From the NCBI RefSeq assembly GCF_035594125.1, contig NC_087192.1, positions 4,701,001 through 4,765,000 of the forward strand: 64,000 nucleotides of DNA, read 5' to 3'. The position numbers and the translations under genes were made by a program. The notes beneath the pieces were generated by a model. That model was not told the origin of the DNA. It made no database searches and worked only from the letters and a program-made list of their open reading frames with translations. Shown here in pieces: positions 28,402 to 42,473 of the stretch. How positions within the stretch are numbered: position 1 is the first letter of the stretch; each line of letters starts with the position of its first letter. The stretch comes from Scylla paramamosain (lineage: Eukaryota; Arthropoda; Malacostraca; Decapoda; Portunidae).

Positions 28402-29053
28402 TTCGTTGTCTATCTCATGATTTTTTTGCAATTTTTTGTGTCTTTTTAGCTTCCTCCTGCTTTTCCTTCTTTTTTCTTCTCCTTTTTAATGTTTTCTTGT
28501 TTTTTCCTTCCCTTTTATCGCTTCTACTCACTTTTCTTGATTCCTCTGACTGTATCTCCCTTCATTTCGTCTCCATATTTTTACCCCTTTGTTTTTTAAT
28601 TCATTCCTCCTTCCTTCTTGTCTCCATCTTCCATATTCCTTTATCTTCATTCTCTCTTTCTTTCTCTCCCTACTTCTCTTTCTTACCTCTTACATCTCTC
28701 CTTTCACTCTCTCCTCTCCCTCGTTTACCTCTCACTCTTTTTGTTCTTCCTCTTGCGTGTAGCACTTGCCTTCTTCCATAACAATAATTCTTCACCCTCC
28801 TCCTCCTCCTCCTCCTCCTCCTTCCCTCTAATGTAGCTTTTTACTTCTCTCCTCTTTCCTCCTTTATGTGTCCCCTCTCTTCATCTTCTCTCTTCCTTTC
28901 CTTATTTGTTGTTTTATTTGACAGCTCTTTTCATCTTCTCCGTGTCTCATCTTCCTCCTCCTCCTCTTCCTTCTCTTTTTTTTTTCTTTCCCCTTCCCAA
29001 CAAGTCTTTCCAATTATTAGCGTAACATTAACATATCGGGTCATTTCACGTCC

Positions 29054-29054
<1 letters not shown>

Positions 29055-29101
<47 letters not shown>
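29055..29101. repeat. (GT)23 array
   Basis: Pure array. Confidence 0.99.
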
Positions 29102-29102
<1 letters not shown>

Positions 29103-29154
29103 GCCCTTGTACCTTTTATATGCTTTTGTAATTAACATTATTTGTATACGGTTA

Positions 29155-29258
<104 letters not shown>

Positions 29259-29309
29259 TTCTCTCTCATTTATCAAAGTATCAGTTTAAGTACTGAGGGA
29301 GTCGCTACT

Positions 29310-29605
29310 GAAGGAGGTGGAGGAGGGGGAGGAGGAGGAAGAGGAAAGGAGGAAGAAGAGGGAAGGGGGAGAAAGAGGGAAGGAGGATAGGTTACTGCTG
29401 TTGGAGGAGGAGGGAAAGGAAGGTGGAGGGAGGTTGAGGAAGAAGAGGAGAGAAAGGAAGGTGAAGGGAGAAAGAGGAGGAGGAAAAGAAGAAGAAGAAG
29501 AAGAAAAAGAAGAAGAAAAAAAGAAGAAGAAGAAGAAGAAGAAGAAGAAAAAAAAAAAAGAGAAAGGAAGGTGGAGGAAGAAGGAGGAGGAGGAGAAGGA
29601 AGACT
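29310..29605. repeat. Purine-only tract of GGA/GAA units
   Basis: Nearly 300 bases of G/A on the + strand, including a GAA run at 29485-29560. Complement of the (CCT)/(TTC) tracts elsewhere. Confidence 0.9.
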
Positions 29606-29763
29606 AGTGTTGTCGAGACTCGGACCCTTCAGGTAATGACGTGGCCAGGACGTGACAGATTGGCAGGTTTGCAAGGAGGACGAAAATGATCAGCCTTATG
29701 GAGGTAGACGAGGGAAGGAAGACTGAAGGAGGAGAAGAAGAAGAAGGAGGAGAAGGAGGGAGA

Positions 29764-29940
29764 GTGCTCAATACCCGTGGAGTGGAGCATGGGACTTCGG
29801 GGACAGCGTAAAAGTAGGAATGGAGAAAGGAGAAAAAGCGGAAGGAATGGAAGAGGAAGCAAGGGATGAAGGAAAGGAGGGAGTGAGAAATATGAAGAAG
29901 AGTAAGAGGAGTGTTCAATATCCTTGGAGTGGAGTGGAGG
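29764..29940. repeat. Two-copy repeat, offset 147
   Basis: GTGCTCAATACCCGTGGAGT at 29764 and a near match at 29911 mark a diverged tandem duplication in purine-rich DNA. Confidence 0.5.
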
Positions 29941-30344
29941 AATGAAGGAAAGAAGTGGAGGAGAAGGAGGAGGAAGAGGAGGAGGAGGACAACCATTTTC
30001 TCCTGTGACATCGATCTGACGCAAGAGGTTCAAGTGGTCTGCGTAACACTTCGTAGTCCAGTTTGATGTAAAAGAAGAAGGAAAAAAAAAACTGAGATGG
30101 TGAACACTGGTAAATACAAATTGTTGAGTTTGAGGTAAAATAAATAAAAAAATAAATAAAAAATTACCTGGGAACGCGAAAGAACTAAATACTAATAAGA
30201 ACAGAGTGTGTTGCGTCAAGGTGTGTTGTGTTGTGCTATGCTGGAGTGCGTGTGTGTGTAGGAGTGTAAGGGTGTTTAAGTTGTGAGTGTATCTACCAGG
30301 TACTTGTATTGTATAACCAGACAGGCGTATATGTATGACAGCAT

Positions 30345-30480
30345 GTGTGAGTTAGGTGTTAGTAGAGTCAGGTGTATGAAGTAGTCGTGTGGGTAGCTAG
30401 ACAAGCGTGTGAAGCAGGTGTCTGTAGAGGTAATCAAGTGTGAGACAGGTGTAGATCTAGTCAGGTGTGAGGCAGGTACG
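30345..30480. repeat. Decayed minisatellite, unit about 27-35 bp
   Basis: GTGTGA(A/G)(A/G/T)(C/T)AGGTG-type units recur at 30345, 30407, 30438 and 30465, with weaker ones between. Confidence 0.5.
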
Positions 30481-30514
30481 ACTTTCACACGACAAGGTAA
30501 TGATGTAGATGAAG

Positions 30515-30636
<122 letters not shown>

Positions 30637-30795
30637 CCGTAAAAGGCCCGAAGCGTGATTTTGACACAGACTTTATAACATTTAACATAATCCGTTACTT
30701 CATTTTGTCTCATTTATCCTTATATTTATTTCATATTCTCATTCCAATCGCTGGCAATCTCCAAAGAATGCCCCGTAAATATCCAGGCGTTGATT

Positions 30796-30919
30796 GGCTG
30801 GGAGTGTTGTCACCTGCGCCAAATGACTCCTAAAGCGAGCCGAGTTACGCTTTTACTGCCTGGGATTGTTAACACCTGCGCCGAATGACTCTGAGGGTGA
30901 GCCGATTTACGCACTTAGA
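30796..30919. repeat. Two-copy tandem repeat, unit 62 bp
   Basis: Copies at 30796 and 30858 share TGGGA.TGTT..CACCTGCGCC.AATGACTC and CGAG/TTACGC ends; well conserved and outside any microsatellite. Confidence 0.8.
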
Positions 30920-30929
30920 GAAGAGGATC

Positions 30930-30932
<3 letters not shown>

Positions 30933-30960
<28 letters not shown>

Positions 30961-30974
30961 TGTGTGTGTGTGTG
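30933..30974. repeat. Compound (AG)14(TG)7
   Basis: Short compound array. 30975-31373 after it is T-rich spacer. Confidence 0.97.
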
Positions 30975-31368
30975 GGGGACTGGTAAAGATTTTTATTCCT
31001 TCTAATCAGGGAAAGAATTTTTACTTCTCTCCTTCATCTTTCATCAATTATTCAATACGACATTCCTTCTTCATCAATTGACGATCTTTTCTTTCTTCCT
31101 TCTTCCTTTTCTTTCTTCCTCTTTTCCTTTTATTCTCTCCGCTCTCCATCCTTCCGTCCTTTCTTCATCGTCTTCCTTCCTTCAATCATCCCTCGTTATT
31201 TTATTTATTTTTCCCTTCTTTTATCTGTCATTCCCCTTCAGTTTGTTCTTTCACCCGTGTTTTCTATTTTTTTTATCTTTGTCTCCTTTATCTTTATTCT
31301 TTTCTTGAGTTCCATTCCTTTTATTCTTTTATTTTATTTTTATCATTTTCTGCAAACGTGTTCTAATA

Positions 31369-31473
<105 letters not shown>

Positions 31474-31536
31474 AACAAAGAAAAGAAGGAAAGAAAGTAA
31501 GAATAAACTGGGATGTAAAAAAGAAAGGAAATAGAC

Positions 31537-31540
<4 letters not shown>

Positions 31541-31616
<76 letters not shown>
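31541..31616. repeat. (AG)38 array
   Basis: Pure array. A C-rich CCCACACCC segment follows at 31715-31830. Confidence 0.99.
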
Positions 31617-31618
<2 letters not shown>

Positions 31619-31884
31619 GAATAGTTTGGAGTCAGGGGAGGAGGAAAGAGGAGAGGAATGTAGGAATGAAGGAAAGGTTTTGCAATCGTCCGAACCTTGT
31701 CCAATACTCCTCCTGAAACCCTCTCCCCCCAGACACACCCCCCTCCACTCGAACCCACACCCTTCCCACACTCCTTTACGCCCATGCCCTCCACACCCAC
31801 GCCCACCCACGCCCGCCCACCCTGCTCACTCTCAAAACCCCTTGTCCTTTGATGAAATAGGGAGCACGTTACATAGCTCAGTGG

Positions 31885-31904
31885 CTTCCTTTCCTCGCGA
31901 CGTA

Positions 31905-31959
<55 letters not shown>

Positions 31960-32045
31960 TGGGATTCTCATGTACTGTTTTTTCTTTTCCCTCAAAATGG
32001 TTTTTCTTTTTTTCTCTCTCTTTTTCCTTCCTTTCCTCGCGACAT

Positions 32046-32097
<52 letters not shown>
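31885..32097. repeat. Tandem duplication carrying two GA arrays
   Basis: TTCCTTTCCTCGCGAC at 31885 and 32028 (offset 143) leads in both copies into GCAG(AG)n, with arrays at 31907-31956 and 32049-32097. Confidence 0.85.
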
Positions 32098-32098
<1 letters not shown>

Positions 32099-32199
32099 GC
32101 TATGAAACAGGTAGTGGAATGTGCGAGAGCGGACAAGGCGAGGTATGAGTAGAATGTTATAGAGAAACTATGAATTGATTTAAGATTTAGATCCTTGAA

Positions 32200-32995
32200 G
32201 GCGCGTGGAGGGAGAGAAGAGCTGAGATGAAAGGAAGGGAAAAAGTTTAGGAGAGAACGGGAGGAGAACGAGTAGGAGAAGCAGGAAGAGGACGAGTAGG
32301 AGAAGCAGGAGGACGTTGTGGAGTTGGAATGTAAGCTGAATAGAAATGGGAAGAGAAAGGAGGAGCATATGGGAGTGAAAAGAGAAAATGAGAGGACGAA
32401 GAGTGAATGCTAGAAACACGAAAATAAAGGTGAAAAAGAACGTAGAGAGGAAGGAAAAAGATAAGAGGGAAAGGAGGAAGGGTGTGTGGTGAATATAAAT
32501 GGGGGAAGAAGTAGGAATATATGCAAATGAAGAAAAGGAAAGCAAGGAGTGAATGTAGAGAAGATGAGAGGGTGAACAGAAGTATAGAGAAATAGAGAAA
32601 ACGGAGAGAAGAGGAAGAGAAAGGATAAATTCATGGGGAACTGAAAAGGAAGAAGAGAATTGAAGATGAGAAACAGGAAAAGGTAAAGAAAATTAAAAAG
32701 AAAGAGAAGGAAAATGGAAGAGACCTTGATGAAAAGAAGGAAAGAAAAGTCAGAAGGAGAAGGGAAAAAAGAAAAAGAAAGATGAAAGATAAAAAATTAA
32801 AGACAAAGAAGCGAGAGAGACTGGGATGAAAAGAAGAAAAAGTGAAAAAAAAAACGAAAAGGGAGAAAAGAAGGAAAAAGGAAATTAAAAAATAAGAAAT
32901 AAAGGGAAAGAGAACGAAATGTGGGAGGGAGTGGGATGAAAAGGGGAAGGAGTGAGAAAGTGAGAGGCAAGGTGGAAAGGAAGGAAGGGGAACAA
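32200..32995. other. Purine-rich low-complexity tract
   Basis: About 800 bases of G/A-rich + strand with small internal repeats (AGTAGGAGAAGCAGGA near 32269 and 32295). Spurious minus-strand Phe/Ser/Leu frames only. Confidence 0.7.
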
Positions 32996-33276
32996 AATCG
33001 TCTGTCTCCTCCTTCCCTTCGCCGCCTCCTCCAGGTTTTGTGTTCCGCGGCAAGACTTGACAAAATAGCAGGACAAAATAAGACCAGTGGTTATTTCCTG
33101 TTTCTGTATTATTTCTTTTCATTTTCTTTGTTTTTTTCTTTTCTTTAGTTTTTTATTTCCTTCCATATTTTTTTCTTATTTCTATTTAATTCTTCATTTT
33201 ATTATTTTTCTTCTTTTTCTTTTCTCTTTCATGCTTTAATTAGTTTTCTTCTTATTTATTTATGTTCTTGTATTTT

Positions 33277-33378
<102 letters not shown>

Positions 33379-33710
33379 GCGCATCATCATTTCGAAACGA
33401 TTATATAATTATCACTGAGTGTAAATTTATTTCCTCGTCACTTCTGTGGTCTGTCTTTCCCTTATTTATTTACTCACTTTCTCTGGCACCCTTTATCCTC
33501 CTCCTCCTCCTCCTTCTCCTCCTCCTTCTCTGCCTCAATTAACCACGATATCCGTCTCTCTGTCGCCACTAAAGATAACCCTCATCCATCACGTGACACT
33601 TCTCCATATCGAAAAATAATTCAATTATCTGAAATTCCCCAGTGATTTTTTTTCTGACCTCTAGGGCAACGTGGGTCTTTGGAGGCCTCCGGGGAACTCT
33701 GGATTACTCT

Positions 33711-33775
33711 GAGGCGGAGGAGGCGGAGGAGGCGGAGGAGGAAGAGGTGGTGGTGGTAGTGGTGGTGAAGAGATG
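33711..33775. repeat. GGCGGAGGA minisatellite running into (GGT)n
   Basis: Three to four 9-base units then GGT units. Confidence 0.85.
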
Positions 33776-33845
33776 GTGGTATTCTGGCGTGAAATCTTTT
33801 ATCGCATCTCACTGGCCTGGAAGAAAGTGGGAAGTGTGCGAGTTT

Positions 33846-33847
<2 letters not shown>

Positions 33848-33897
<50 letters not shown>
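33848..33897. repeat. (CA)25 array
   Basis: Pure array. Confidence 0.99.
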
Positions 33898-33900
<3 letters not shown>

Positions 33901-33967
33901 CATACAGACTTGACCTTTCACTTTTTTTCGTCTCCATTCTCTTTTATCATAGCTTGTAGTGGTAGTA

Positions 33968-33971
33968 GGAG

Positions 33972-34005
<34 letters not shown>
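33968..34005. repeat. (AGT)12 array
   Basis: Nearly pure. Confidence 0.95.
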
Positions 34006-34006
<1 letters not shown>

Positions 34007-34350
34007 TTTGTTATTGTTGCCTTAATAATAACAGTAGTAGTAAAAGCAATATCTTCCCAAAGAATCTCCCTCATTCTCAGCTTCTCTTCGTTATTTTGTG
34101 TTCGTTTCCTTGTACACCATTGAACGTAAGCAAGTGAAAAAATGAAAAAAAGAAAATTACGTACCTTTGACTTATCTAGCTGCAGTTTAGACACGAGAAA
34201 GCTAATTGAGTGTGTCCAGTAGCATGTGGTAGAGGCGGAGTTCACTGGCCGGCCTGCTGACCTGCAAGACTTAATTGATAGAATACCAGACAGAATTATT
34301 ACAAATTTACTATACACTGATAAATGATCTATCGCATGCAGGTTAACTAA

Positions 34351-34366
34351 ACTACTACTACTACTA

Positions 34367-34402
<36 letters not shown>
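34351..34402. repeat. (ACT)n array
   Basis: About 16 units with one interruption. 34403-34636 after it is spacer containing the inverted CCAAT-like motif TGATTGGTT near 34493. Confidence 0.95.
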
Positions 34403-34634
34403 AACAACATATTGCGCTATTCTGTTCATCCGATTCTCCCATTATCTAACTTTATAGATTAGCCCTGCCCTCGTTTCTTTCCCGAGACAGCTGATTGGTT
34501 GAGTTGGAGTGGAAATGGGTGGGGATTATCTGCCAAGCTAGTGTGAACGAGTGAAAGGCTTTGTGTAAATCGGTATCGTTTTGTTTCGTTGTCTTTTAGA
34601 TGATTGGTTCATTAAATTGCAAGGATGTATAAAT

Positions 34635-34758
<124 letters not shown>

Positions 34759-34798
34759 TATAAAAGCAAGTCCGTCTTTTCTTGACATTTTTTCGTTT

Positions 34799-34800
<2 letters not shown>

Positions 34801-34890
<90 letters not shown>
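34801..34890. repeat. (GT)45 array
   Basis: Pure array. Confidence 0.99.
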
Positions 34891-34894
<4 letters not shown>

Positions 34895-35086
34895 TCATCA
34901 TCAGCGTCTCCTTTGTCTTCTTTCTTTTCATTTACCTTGTCTTCGCATTTCTCTTCTTCCTTCTTTTTTTCACTTTTCTCTCCCATTCTTCTTTCTCCGA
35001 TTTCCCGTTGGTTTATTTCATTAGAGATAGGAGGAGGAGAAAGAGAGAAAAAGAGGAAGATGATAGGAAATGATGAAAACTACAGC

Positions 35087-35087
<1 letters not shown>

Positions 35088-35163
<76 letters not shown>
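35088..35163. repeat. (GA)38 array
   Basis: Pure array. Confidence 0.99.
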
Positions 35164-35166
<3 letters not shown>

Positions 35167-35239
35167 CTGATTGTTCTCTTCTCTATTCCAACTTTACTCG
35201 TTACTGTTCGCTCTACAACTCTTAATACTGTCTGATCCT

Positions 35240-35945
35240 GCTCCTCCTCCTCCTCCTCCTCTTCCTCCTCCTCCTCCTCATCTTTCTCCTCCTCCTCTTC
35301 AAGTCTTCCTCCATCATTGTTTCTAGGTTACCTTCCGGTCTTCCTTCCTCTCCTCCCTTCCATCCCCTCATGCCTTCCCCTCTCCTCATCCTCTTCTGTC
35401 CTCTCTTGTCCTCATTGTTCCCCGTATCATCTCCTTGTACCCTCTTTCCTTCCATAATCTTCCCCTCTTCATCCCCTTCCATCGACTCTCATCCCCTCTT
35501 CCTCCCCTTCTATCCCCTGTCATCCCCTCTTCTTCCCCTTTCTATTCATTCTCATTCCTTCTTCTTCTCCTTCCTTGTCAAATAATCCTCTCTTCGCTCC
35601 CCTTTCCTTCTCTCTACTCGTCTTGCTTTCGCTATCTTCCCCTCTCTTCCTTCTTCTTCATATTTTCTTCCTCCACTTCACTCTTCTTTCATCCTTCCCT
35701 CTTATTCTTCTTTACTTAAACTTTCAACTGTAACTTTTCCTTTCATATTTGTTCTCTCTTTGCTCCACTTCTCTTTCTCTTCTCCTCTCCTCTCCCATGT
35801 TCTCTTCTTCTTCCTCCACTTACTCTTTATCACCCTTTCCCTCCTGTCTCTTCCTTTCCCTTCTTTTTCCCCCACGTTTCTCTTCACCTATTTCTTCCTT
35901 TCCTCTCTTTTTCTGCCTCTCAGTTTATCTCGCTTCTTGCTTCAA
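35240..35945. other. Pyrimidine-rich filler
   Basis: About 700 bases of C/T-rich DNA with CTC patches and CATCCCCTCTTC-like degenerate units (35460-35540). No gene. Confidence 0.65.
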
Positions 35946-35991
35946 ACTGAGGAGCGTGTGTACACAAAATGCTCAAGGGTGTTCTGAAGGC

Positions 35992-36128
<137 letters not shown>

Positions 36129-36206
36129 GAAAGGAAGGAAGGAGGAAAGAGGAAGCAAACAAGAGGAGGAGTATTTTGGTGTGTCGCTGTGTTAGGTTAC
36201 AAAGAA

Positions 36207-36239
<33 letters not shown>

Positions 36240-36320
36240 AGGAAAGAGGAGGCAGTGTTAGTGTGTATTTTGCAATTTTAAATGATAAGAGTTATGCATG
36301 TATGGTTATTCATAAATACG

Positions 36321-36447
<127 letters not shown>

Positions 36448-36499
36448 TAAGATATTCTCACAGAGAGGTTGACCGACAGACAAACAAGCGGTCGATTAA

Positions 36500-36514
36500 A
36501 CACACACACACACA

Positions 36515-36602
<88 letters not shown>
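36500..36602. repeat. Compound (CA)7(CT)43 array
   Basis: Short CA run, one G, then CT. T/C-rich filler follows to 36890. Confidence 0.98.
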
Positions 36603-36604
<2 letters not shown>

Positions 36605-36886
36605 CCGCACTGCGTTTTCATAGTTATAAAGAACATTCGCTTTTCTTTCCTTCGTTCCTCACATTTCCCTTTCATCAGCCTTCTCCTTCCTCCTTTGCAC
36701 TACACGCGACCCTTCCCTCATCTCTTCTCTTTTACCTGACTTTCACATTTTGACTCCTTCTTTATGCTCTTCTGTCTCTCTCTCTCTTTCTCTCCTCTTT
36801 CTCCTCTTCCTCTTTCTCTTCGTTCTTCTTCTCCTTCTCCTCCTTGTCTTTCACGCTCCTATTCCTTCTTCATTTCCACCACGGCG

Positions 36887-36992
<106 letters not shown>

Positions 36993-37049
36993 TCCCCCTC
37001 ACTTCCTTTCCTCCAGTTTTCCTTCCGATTCACACTTCCGCACTTCCTA

Positions 37050-37128
37050 CTCCTCCTCCTCCTCCTCCTCCTCCTCCTCCTCCTCCTCCTCCTCCTCCTT
37101 CTCCTCCTCTTCCTCCTCCTCCTCCTTA
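37050..37128. repeat. (CTC)26 array
   Basis: Nearly pure. Confidence 0.97.
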
Positions 37129-37180
37129 CACTCATCTTTCACCTCGTCCTTCTCATTTGTCCGCACCTGGAAACTACACC

Positions 37181-37183
<3 letters not shown>

Positions 37184-37259
<76 letters not shown>
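37184..37259. repeat. Compound (CA)22(GA)16 array
   Basis: Direct switch at 37228. Confidence 0.98.
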
Positions 37260-37262
<3 letters not shown>

Positions 37263-37615
37263 AGTGCCATTATGCATTTACCAAGGGAACACTTACGCCC
37301 CTTGCGTCAGGCCGGGACATTCTGAGGCTTGGGACGCCCTCAGAAGCTCCCTCTTGAGGCTCGTAGAGAGTAGCGAGGACGTGGCGAGAGAAGTAGGTAA
37401 AGGAGGAGAAGGAGAGGGAGGAGGAGGAGGAGGAGGAGGGGTTCAACGAGTTCATACTTATTCTCAGTCACTTTCGTCCATATTGGGATGTCGATTCTGT
37501 TGACCTTTCGTATCCCGACTCATTCATTCATTATTTAGTTCCTTTCCTTTTCTCGCGATTGTTTTTATTTTCTCTCACTCTCTCTTTCCTTGTCAGTCTG
37601 TTCTTCCCAATCTAT

Positions 37616-37990
37616 CCTAAGCTTTATCTTTTCTATTCATCTCTTTACCCATTTTCTTCACCCATAATTCAATCACTTCCCTTTTTTCCCCCTACTGTTT
37701 ATTTGTTTGTTTATTTATTTATTTATTTCAGTTTGCCCCGCCTTAACCTTTTTCTTTTGTATCCATCTACTGACTTATTTTTTATCTTCACTGTATTCAA
37801 CTATAATTTAGTCATTTTCCTTTTCCCTTACTGTTTGTTTGTTTGTTTGTTTGCCCTATCTGCCTTTCCTAACCTAACCTTCATCTTTTACATTCATATC
37901 TTGATTAATTTTCCATATTGTATTCACTCATAACTTAGTCACTTTTCTTCCTCTCCCTTTTTTTTTTCCTTCCATTGTTTCATTCCTGCC
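37616..37990. repeat. Three-copy tandem repeat, unit about 127-139 bp
   Basis: ATAATT(C/T)A(A/G)TCA anchors at 37664, 37803 and 37930. Each is preceded by a CCTAACCTT..ATCTTTT..ATTCAT block, and the first two are followed by TACTGTTT(A/G)TTTGTTTG. Confidence 0.75.
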
Positions 37991-38149
37991 CCAAACAGCC
38001 TCGTAAGGATCAGTGGTTTTCTGCTGTTCGTTCATCCTTTTGTGTCAACGCAATGTTTTTCCTCTTCCTGGACTTCAGTCTATGGAATTAATATGTATCC
38101 TTCCCCTTACACTTACCTTACCTTACGTTACCGTCTTCCCTGCGTGTCT

Positions 38150-38660
38150 TGTTCTTCTTATTACCCTCAACTTTCATCATTCTTTTCGATCTGTGGTTAT
38201 TATTTTTTTCTCTCACCTTATCCTTTTCTCTTCTTACGTATTCTTTCACTTTATCTTACTTTACTTTCGTTCTTTCCTGCGTTCCTTGCTCTTCTCATTA
38301 TTATCTTCAACTTTCATCAGACTTTTCATTCCATAGAGTTATTACCATTTCTGTTGCCTTATCCTTTCTTCTCTCTTACGCATATTTTTTTTTCTTACTT
38401 CACTTTATCCCTCGTCCTTTCCTCGGTCTCTCGTTTTATTACCGTCAACCCTTATCAGTCTTCGATCCTTACCTAACCTTCCTCCTTCCTTCTAATCTTC
38501 TATTCCTGTACTCATTACCTACAGACTTCATCAGTTTTCGATCCATAGAGATATTATTACACAGTTTCTCTTACCTTACTCTCTCCTCTTCGTTCTATTC
38601 GTCGCCTCCTCCTCTTCTCATTATCTTCAGTCCGCATCAATCTTTTCATAACACCTGACA
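38150..38660. repeat. Five-anchor tandem repeat, unit about 138-140 bp
   Basis: TTA.C.TCAACTTTCATCA-like anchors at 38161, 38301, 38439, 38515 and 38621, followed in several copies by TTTTCGATCCATAGAG and TGCCTTATCCTTT. Later copies are shortened. Confidence 0.7.
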
Positions 38661-39146
38661 GTTCCTTAGTGGAGGCGTCGGTCATAGCGGTAATGAGAAA
38701 TAAACGCTTATATTTACCTCCTCAGAATATAACAGCAACAGTGTCTTCATATCTATAGCAATGAGGTCTCGGGGTTTCAGGAGGCGAGTCTAAATCCTAC
38801 CAAGTTTCCGGAGGGCGTCGCTGGACCCTTGTGGATCTCAGGGAAGCGGCCCCGGAGCCCATGATAAATTGCAAGGGCTTGTACTGCCGTAGGGGAATGC
38901 TGAGTTCACCTACATTCATTTCACTTGAATTTTGAGAGCTGTTTAAATTTCCAACCTGAAGGAGGAAGAAGAAGAAGAGGAGGAGTTAGAAGATAAAGCT
39001 GCTCCCAAAGGACTTGGTGGTGGAATGCGACGAGGAAGAGTGAAGGAGGGAAGGAAGAAAGGAGTGAGGGATGGAAGGAGAGGGGAAGAAGGGAGGGAAG
39101 CTGATAACCGATAATTCAATATACTGACGAGATATACATTACCAGG
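38661..39146. other. Single-copy-like spacer
   Basis: Ordinary complexity to about 38960, then purine-rich. No gene. Confidence 0.5.
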
Positions 39147-39240
39147 TAGTGGTGGTGGTGGTGGTGGTGGTGATGGTGGTGATGGTGGTGATGGTGGCAG
39201 TGATGGGTGTGGTGGTGAGGGGAAGATGATGATGAGGATG
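39147..39240. repeat. (GGT)n/(GAT)n tract
   Basis: Pure GGT run then interrupted GGTGAT units. Confidence 0.93.
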
Positions 39241-39295
39241 AGAGCCCTAAAGTTTGTCGATAGCTTGAAATGGTAGTAGCTTCATCTTGACCTTG

Positions 39296-39305
39296 AGAGA
39301 GAGAG

Positions 39306-39395
<90 letters not shown>
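39296..39395. repeat. (GA)n array with GATA interruption
   Basis: About 50 units; two GATA units near 39308 interrupt it. Confidence 0.98.
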
Positions 39396-39398
<3 letters not shown>

Positions 39399-39414
39399 AT
39401 GGGGGAGTGGAATA

Positions 39415-39415
<1 letters not shown>

Positions 39416-39458
<43 letters not shown>
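39416..39458. repeat. (CA)21 array
   Basis: Pure array. 39459-40091 after it is ordinary spacer with TTCC/ATTC patches at 39920-39960. Confidence 0.99.
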
Positions 39459-39461
<3 letters not shown>

Positions 39462-40086
39462 CCTCAAAAGATTAATCGAGGAAGCTACCTGAACATACTT
39501 TGATAGATAGACGAACGGTTGGAGGAACACTGCAAAATCACTGCCTTTTCACCTACACAAACCAGGCTATTCATCACCTCGGCTTCCTCGCGTGCCTCGG
39601 TAATCGTGAGGAATGGCCCGAGGAGGGAACGGGGCGGCGGGCATCCTACAGCCTCGCACACACTGCCAACCAGGGCCGTAATGGGGATCCAGTCGCCTTT
39701 TGTAGAGCGCAGCGTGAACCCAACACATACAAGATTAATGTTCTTGACGGAATAAATGTATCATGACTGAGTAAGAGGAGGAGGAGAAGGAGGAGGAAGA
39801 GGAGGTGTTGTAATCTTATCCTCTACCAACTAACGTGTCTCTTTGTCTTTGTTACTTCCTTCCTGTGATTCTCTATGTCTTCCTTCCTTCACGCTCCTTC
39901 CCGCTCATCCTCTCTTCCTTTCTTCCTTCCTTCCTTCATTCATTCATTCCTTCCTTCCTTTCACCTCGCGAAGACTTGCCGTGGGATGAATTTATAGGCA
40001 CGTTGGCACCACCATTTTCATGTAAGTGAGGAAGTGACAAGTTTCTCGACGTGGCGGGGAACAAGGACAACTTTTTCATGGTAATA

Positions 40087-40859
<773 letters not shown>

Positions 40860-41236
40860 CTTCCTCCCGCTTCACCACCTCTACTTCCTCCTCCATCTCC
40901 ACCTGCACCTCCTCAAACTCCACCTCAAGCCTCACCCTCCACCTCCACCACCACCACAGCCTCCACCTCGCATCCGTCTCTTTCTCCAGTTCACTCTGTC
41001 TCACTCCATAAAAGGCACCGCGTTCTTCACTTTCTGGCAGTGAAGGCAAAGTTGTGTCGTCCGTCTGGCGTCCGTCGTGCCTCCCGTGACGCCGCCTTAA
41101 TCAGCCGCCGCTCTCTGCCTCTCCCGGCTCGAGTTCGGGTCCAGATTCGGGTGCACTTGGTGGTTGTTGAAAACTTTGGTCTTTCACCGGACCCACGAAG
41201 TTTGCGGCAGAAGAACTATTTGCCAAGCCGGGACTT

Positions 41237-41280
41237 CTTTCTTCTTCTTCTTCTTCTTCTTCTTCTTCTTCTTCTTCCTT
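41237..41280. repeat. (TTC)14 array
   Basis: Nearly pure. Confidence 0.97.
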
Positions 41281-41317
41281 TCTCTCCCTTCTCTGTGCGA
41301 GTGTCTGTCTGTCTGTT

Positions 41318-41428
<111 letters not shown>

Positions 41429-41861
41429 GTACTCAGATAATCCTTTTAATTATTCTTTTCTTATTCCGATAACATGCATCCTTCCTTTCTTCTATTCCTC
41501 CTTTTCTCCTTTCTCTAATTTATCATATCCTTCTTCCTCATTATTTGCCCTTTATTTTTACGCTCATAGCATTCTCACTATAAAAATTTCCTATGACAAT
41601 ATTCCAGTATATTTAAAAACAAACAGTTTAGTGATATTTACCCGTGACTTTTCTGTGAGTCAATTATTCACCCACAATTCCTTCCCTAAGTATCCACACA
41701 CGCCGGTATTTGTTGTTGCATTTGTTGTGGTGTTGTCACTGTGATCTTTTCCTCCCTCAGGCATTCACGGGTCGCTGTCTCCCGTATTGGTGATGTGACG
41801 TCTTTTTCTGCCTCCTCCGTCATCCGTGTCAATATTGGCTTCGTTGGCATATGTCATTCTC

Positions 41862-41862
41862 G

Positions 41863-41925
<63 letters not shown>

Positions 41926-42045
41926 CGTTGTTGTTGTTATTGTTGATTTTCTTCTCCTAATCTTCTTCTTCTTCTTCTCCTTCTTCTTCTTCTTCTTCTT
42001 CTTCTTCTTCTTCTTCTTCTTCTTCTTCTTCTTCTTCTTCTTCTT
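41862..42045. repeat. (TTG)n then (TTC)n tract
   Basis: TTG to about 41945 with two CGT substitutions, then TTC from about 41965 with one CTCC interruption. Confidence 0.96.
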
Positions 42046-42301
42046 TTTTCTTCTTCCTCTTCCTTTTCTTCTTTGCAACATCATGATTTGCTTTACTCTC
42101 ATTTAATTGTCTAAGATTAGATTTATTTATTTATTTAATGTAAGAGTGCACTCTGGTTAAGGCAATAGAAGGTTTATGTTATATATAAAGGTGAGAATGA
42201 GTGGTTTTTAGCGACCAGTAGTTCTTTATTTATTTATTTATGTACTTTTTTATGTTTTGACAGTCTTTTGAAATATCTCTGACGGTTATTATGTCGAATC
42301 C

Positions 42302-42473
<172 letters not shown>

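Noticed and set aside
37616..38660. CRISPR-like direct repeats
   Set aside because: Diverged eukaryotic tandem copies, not identical short repeats with unique spacers.
41854..42102. Poly-Lys, poly-Thr, poly-Phe and poly-Val frames
   Set aside because: Translations of (TTC)n/(TTG)n trinucleotide arrays.
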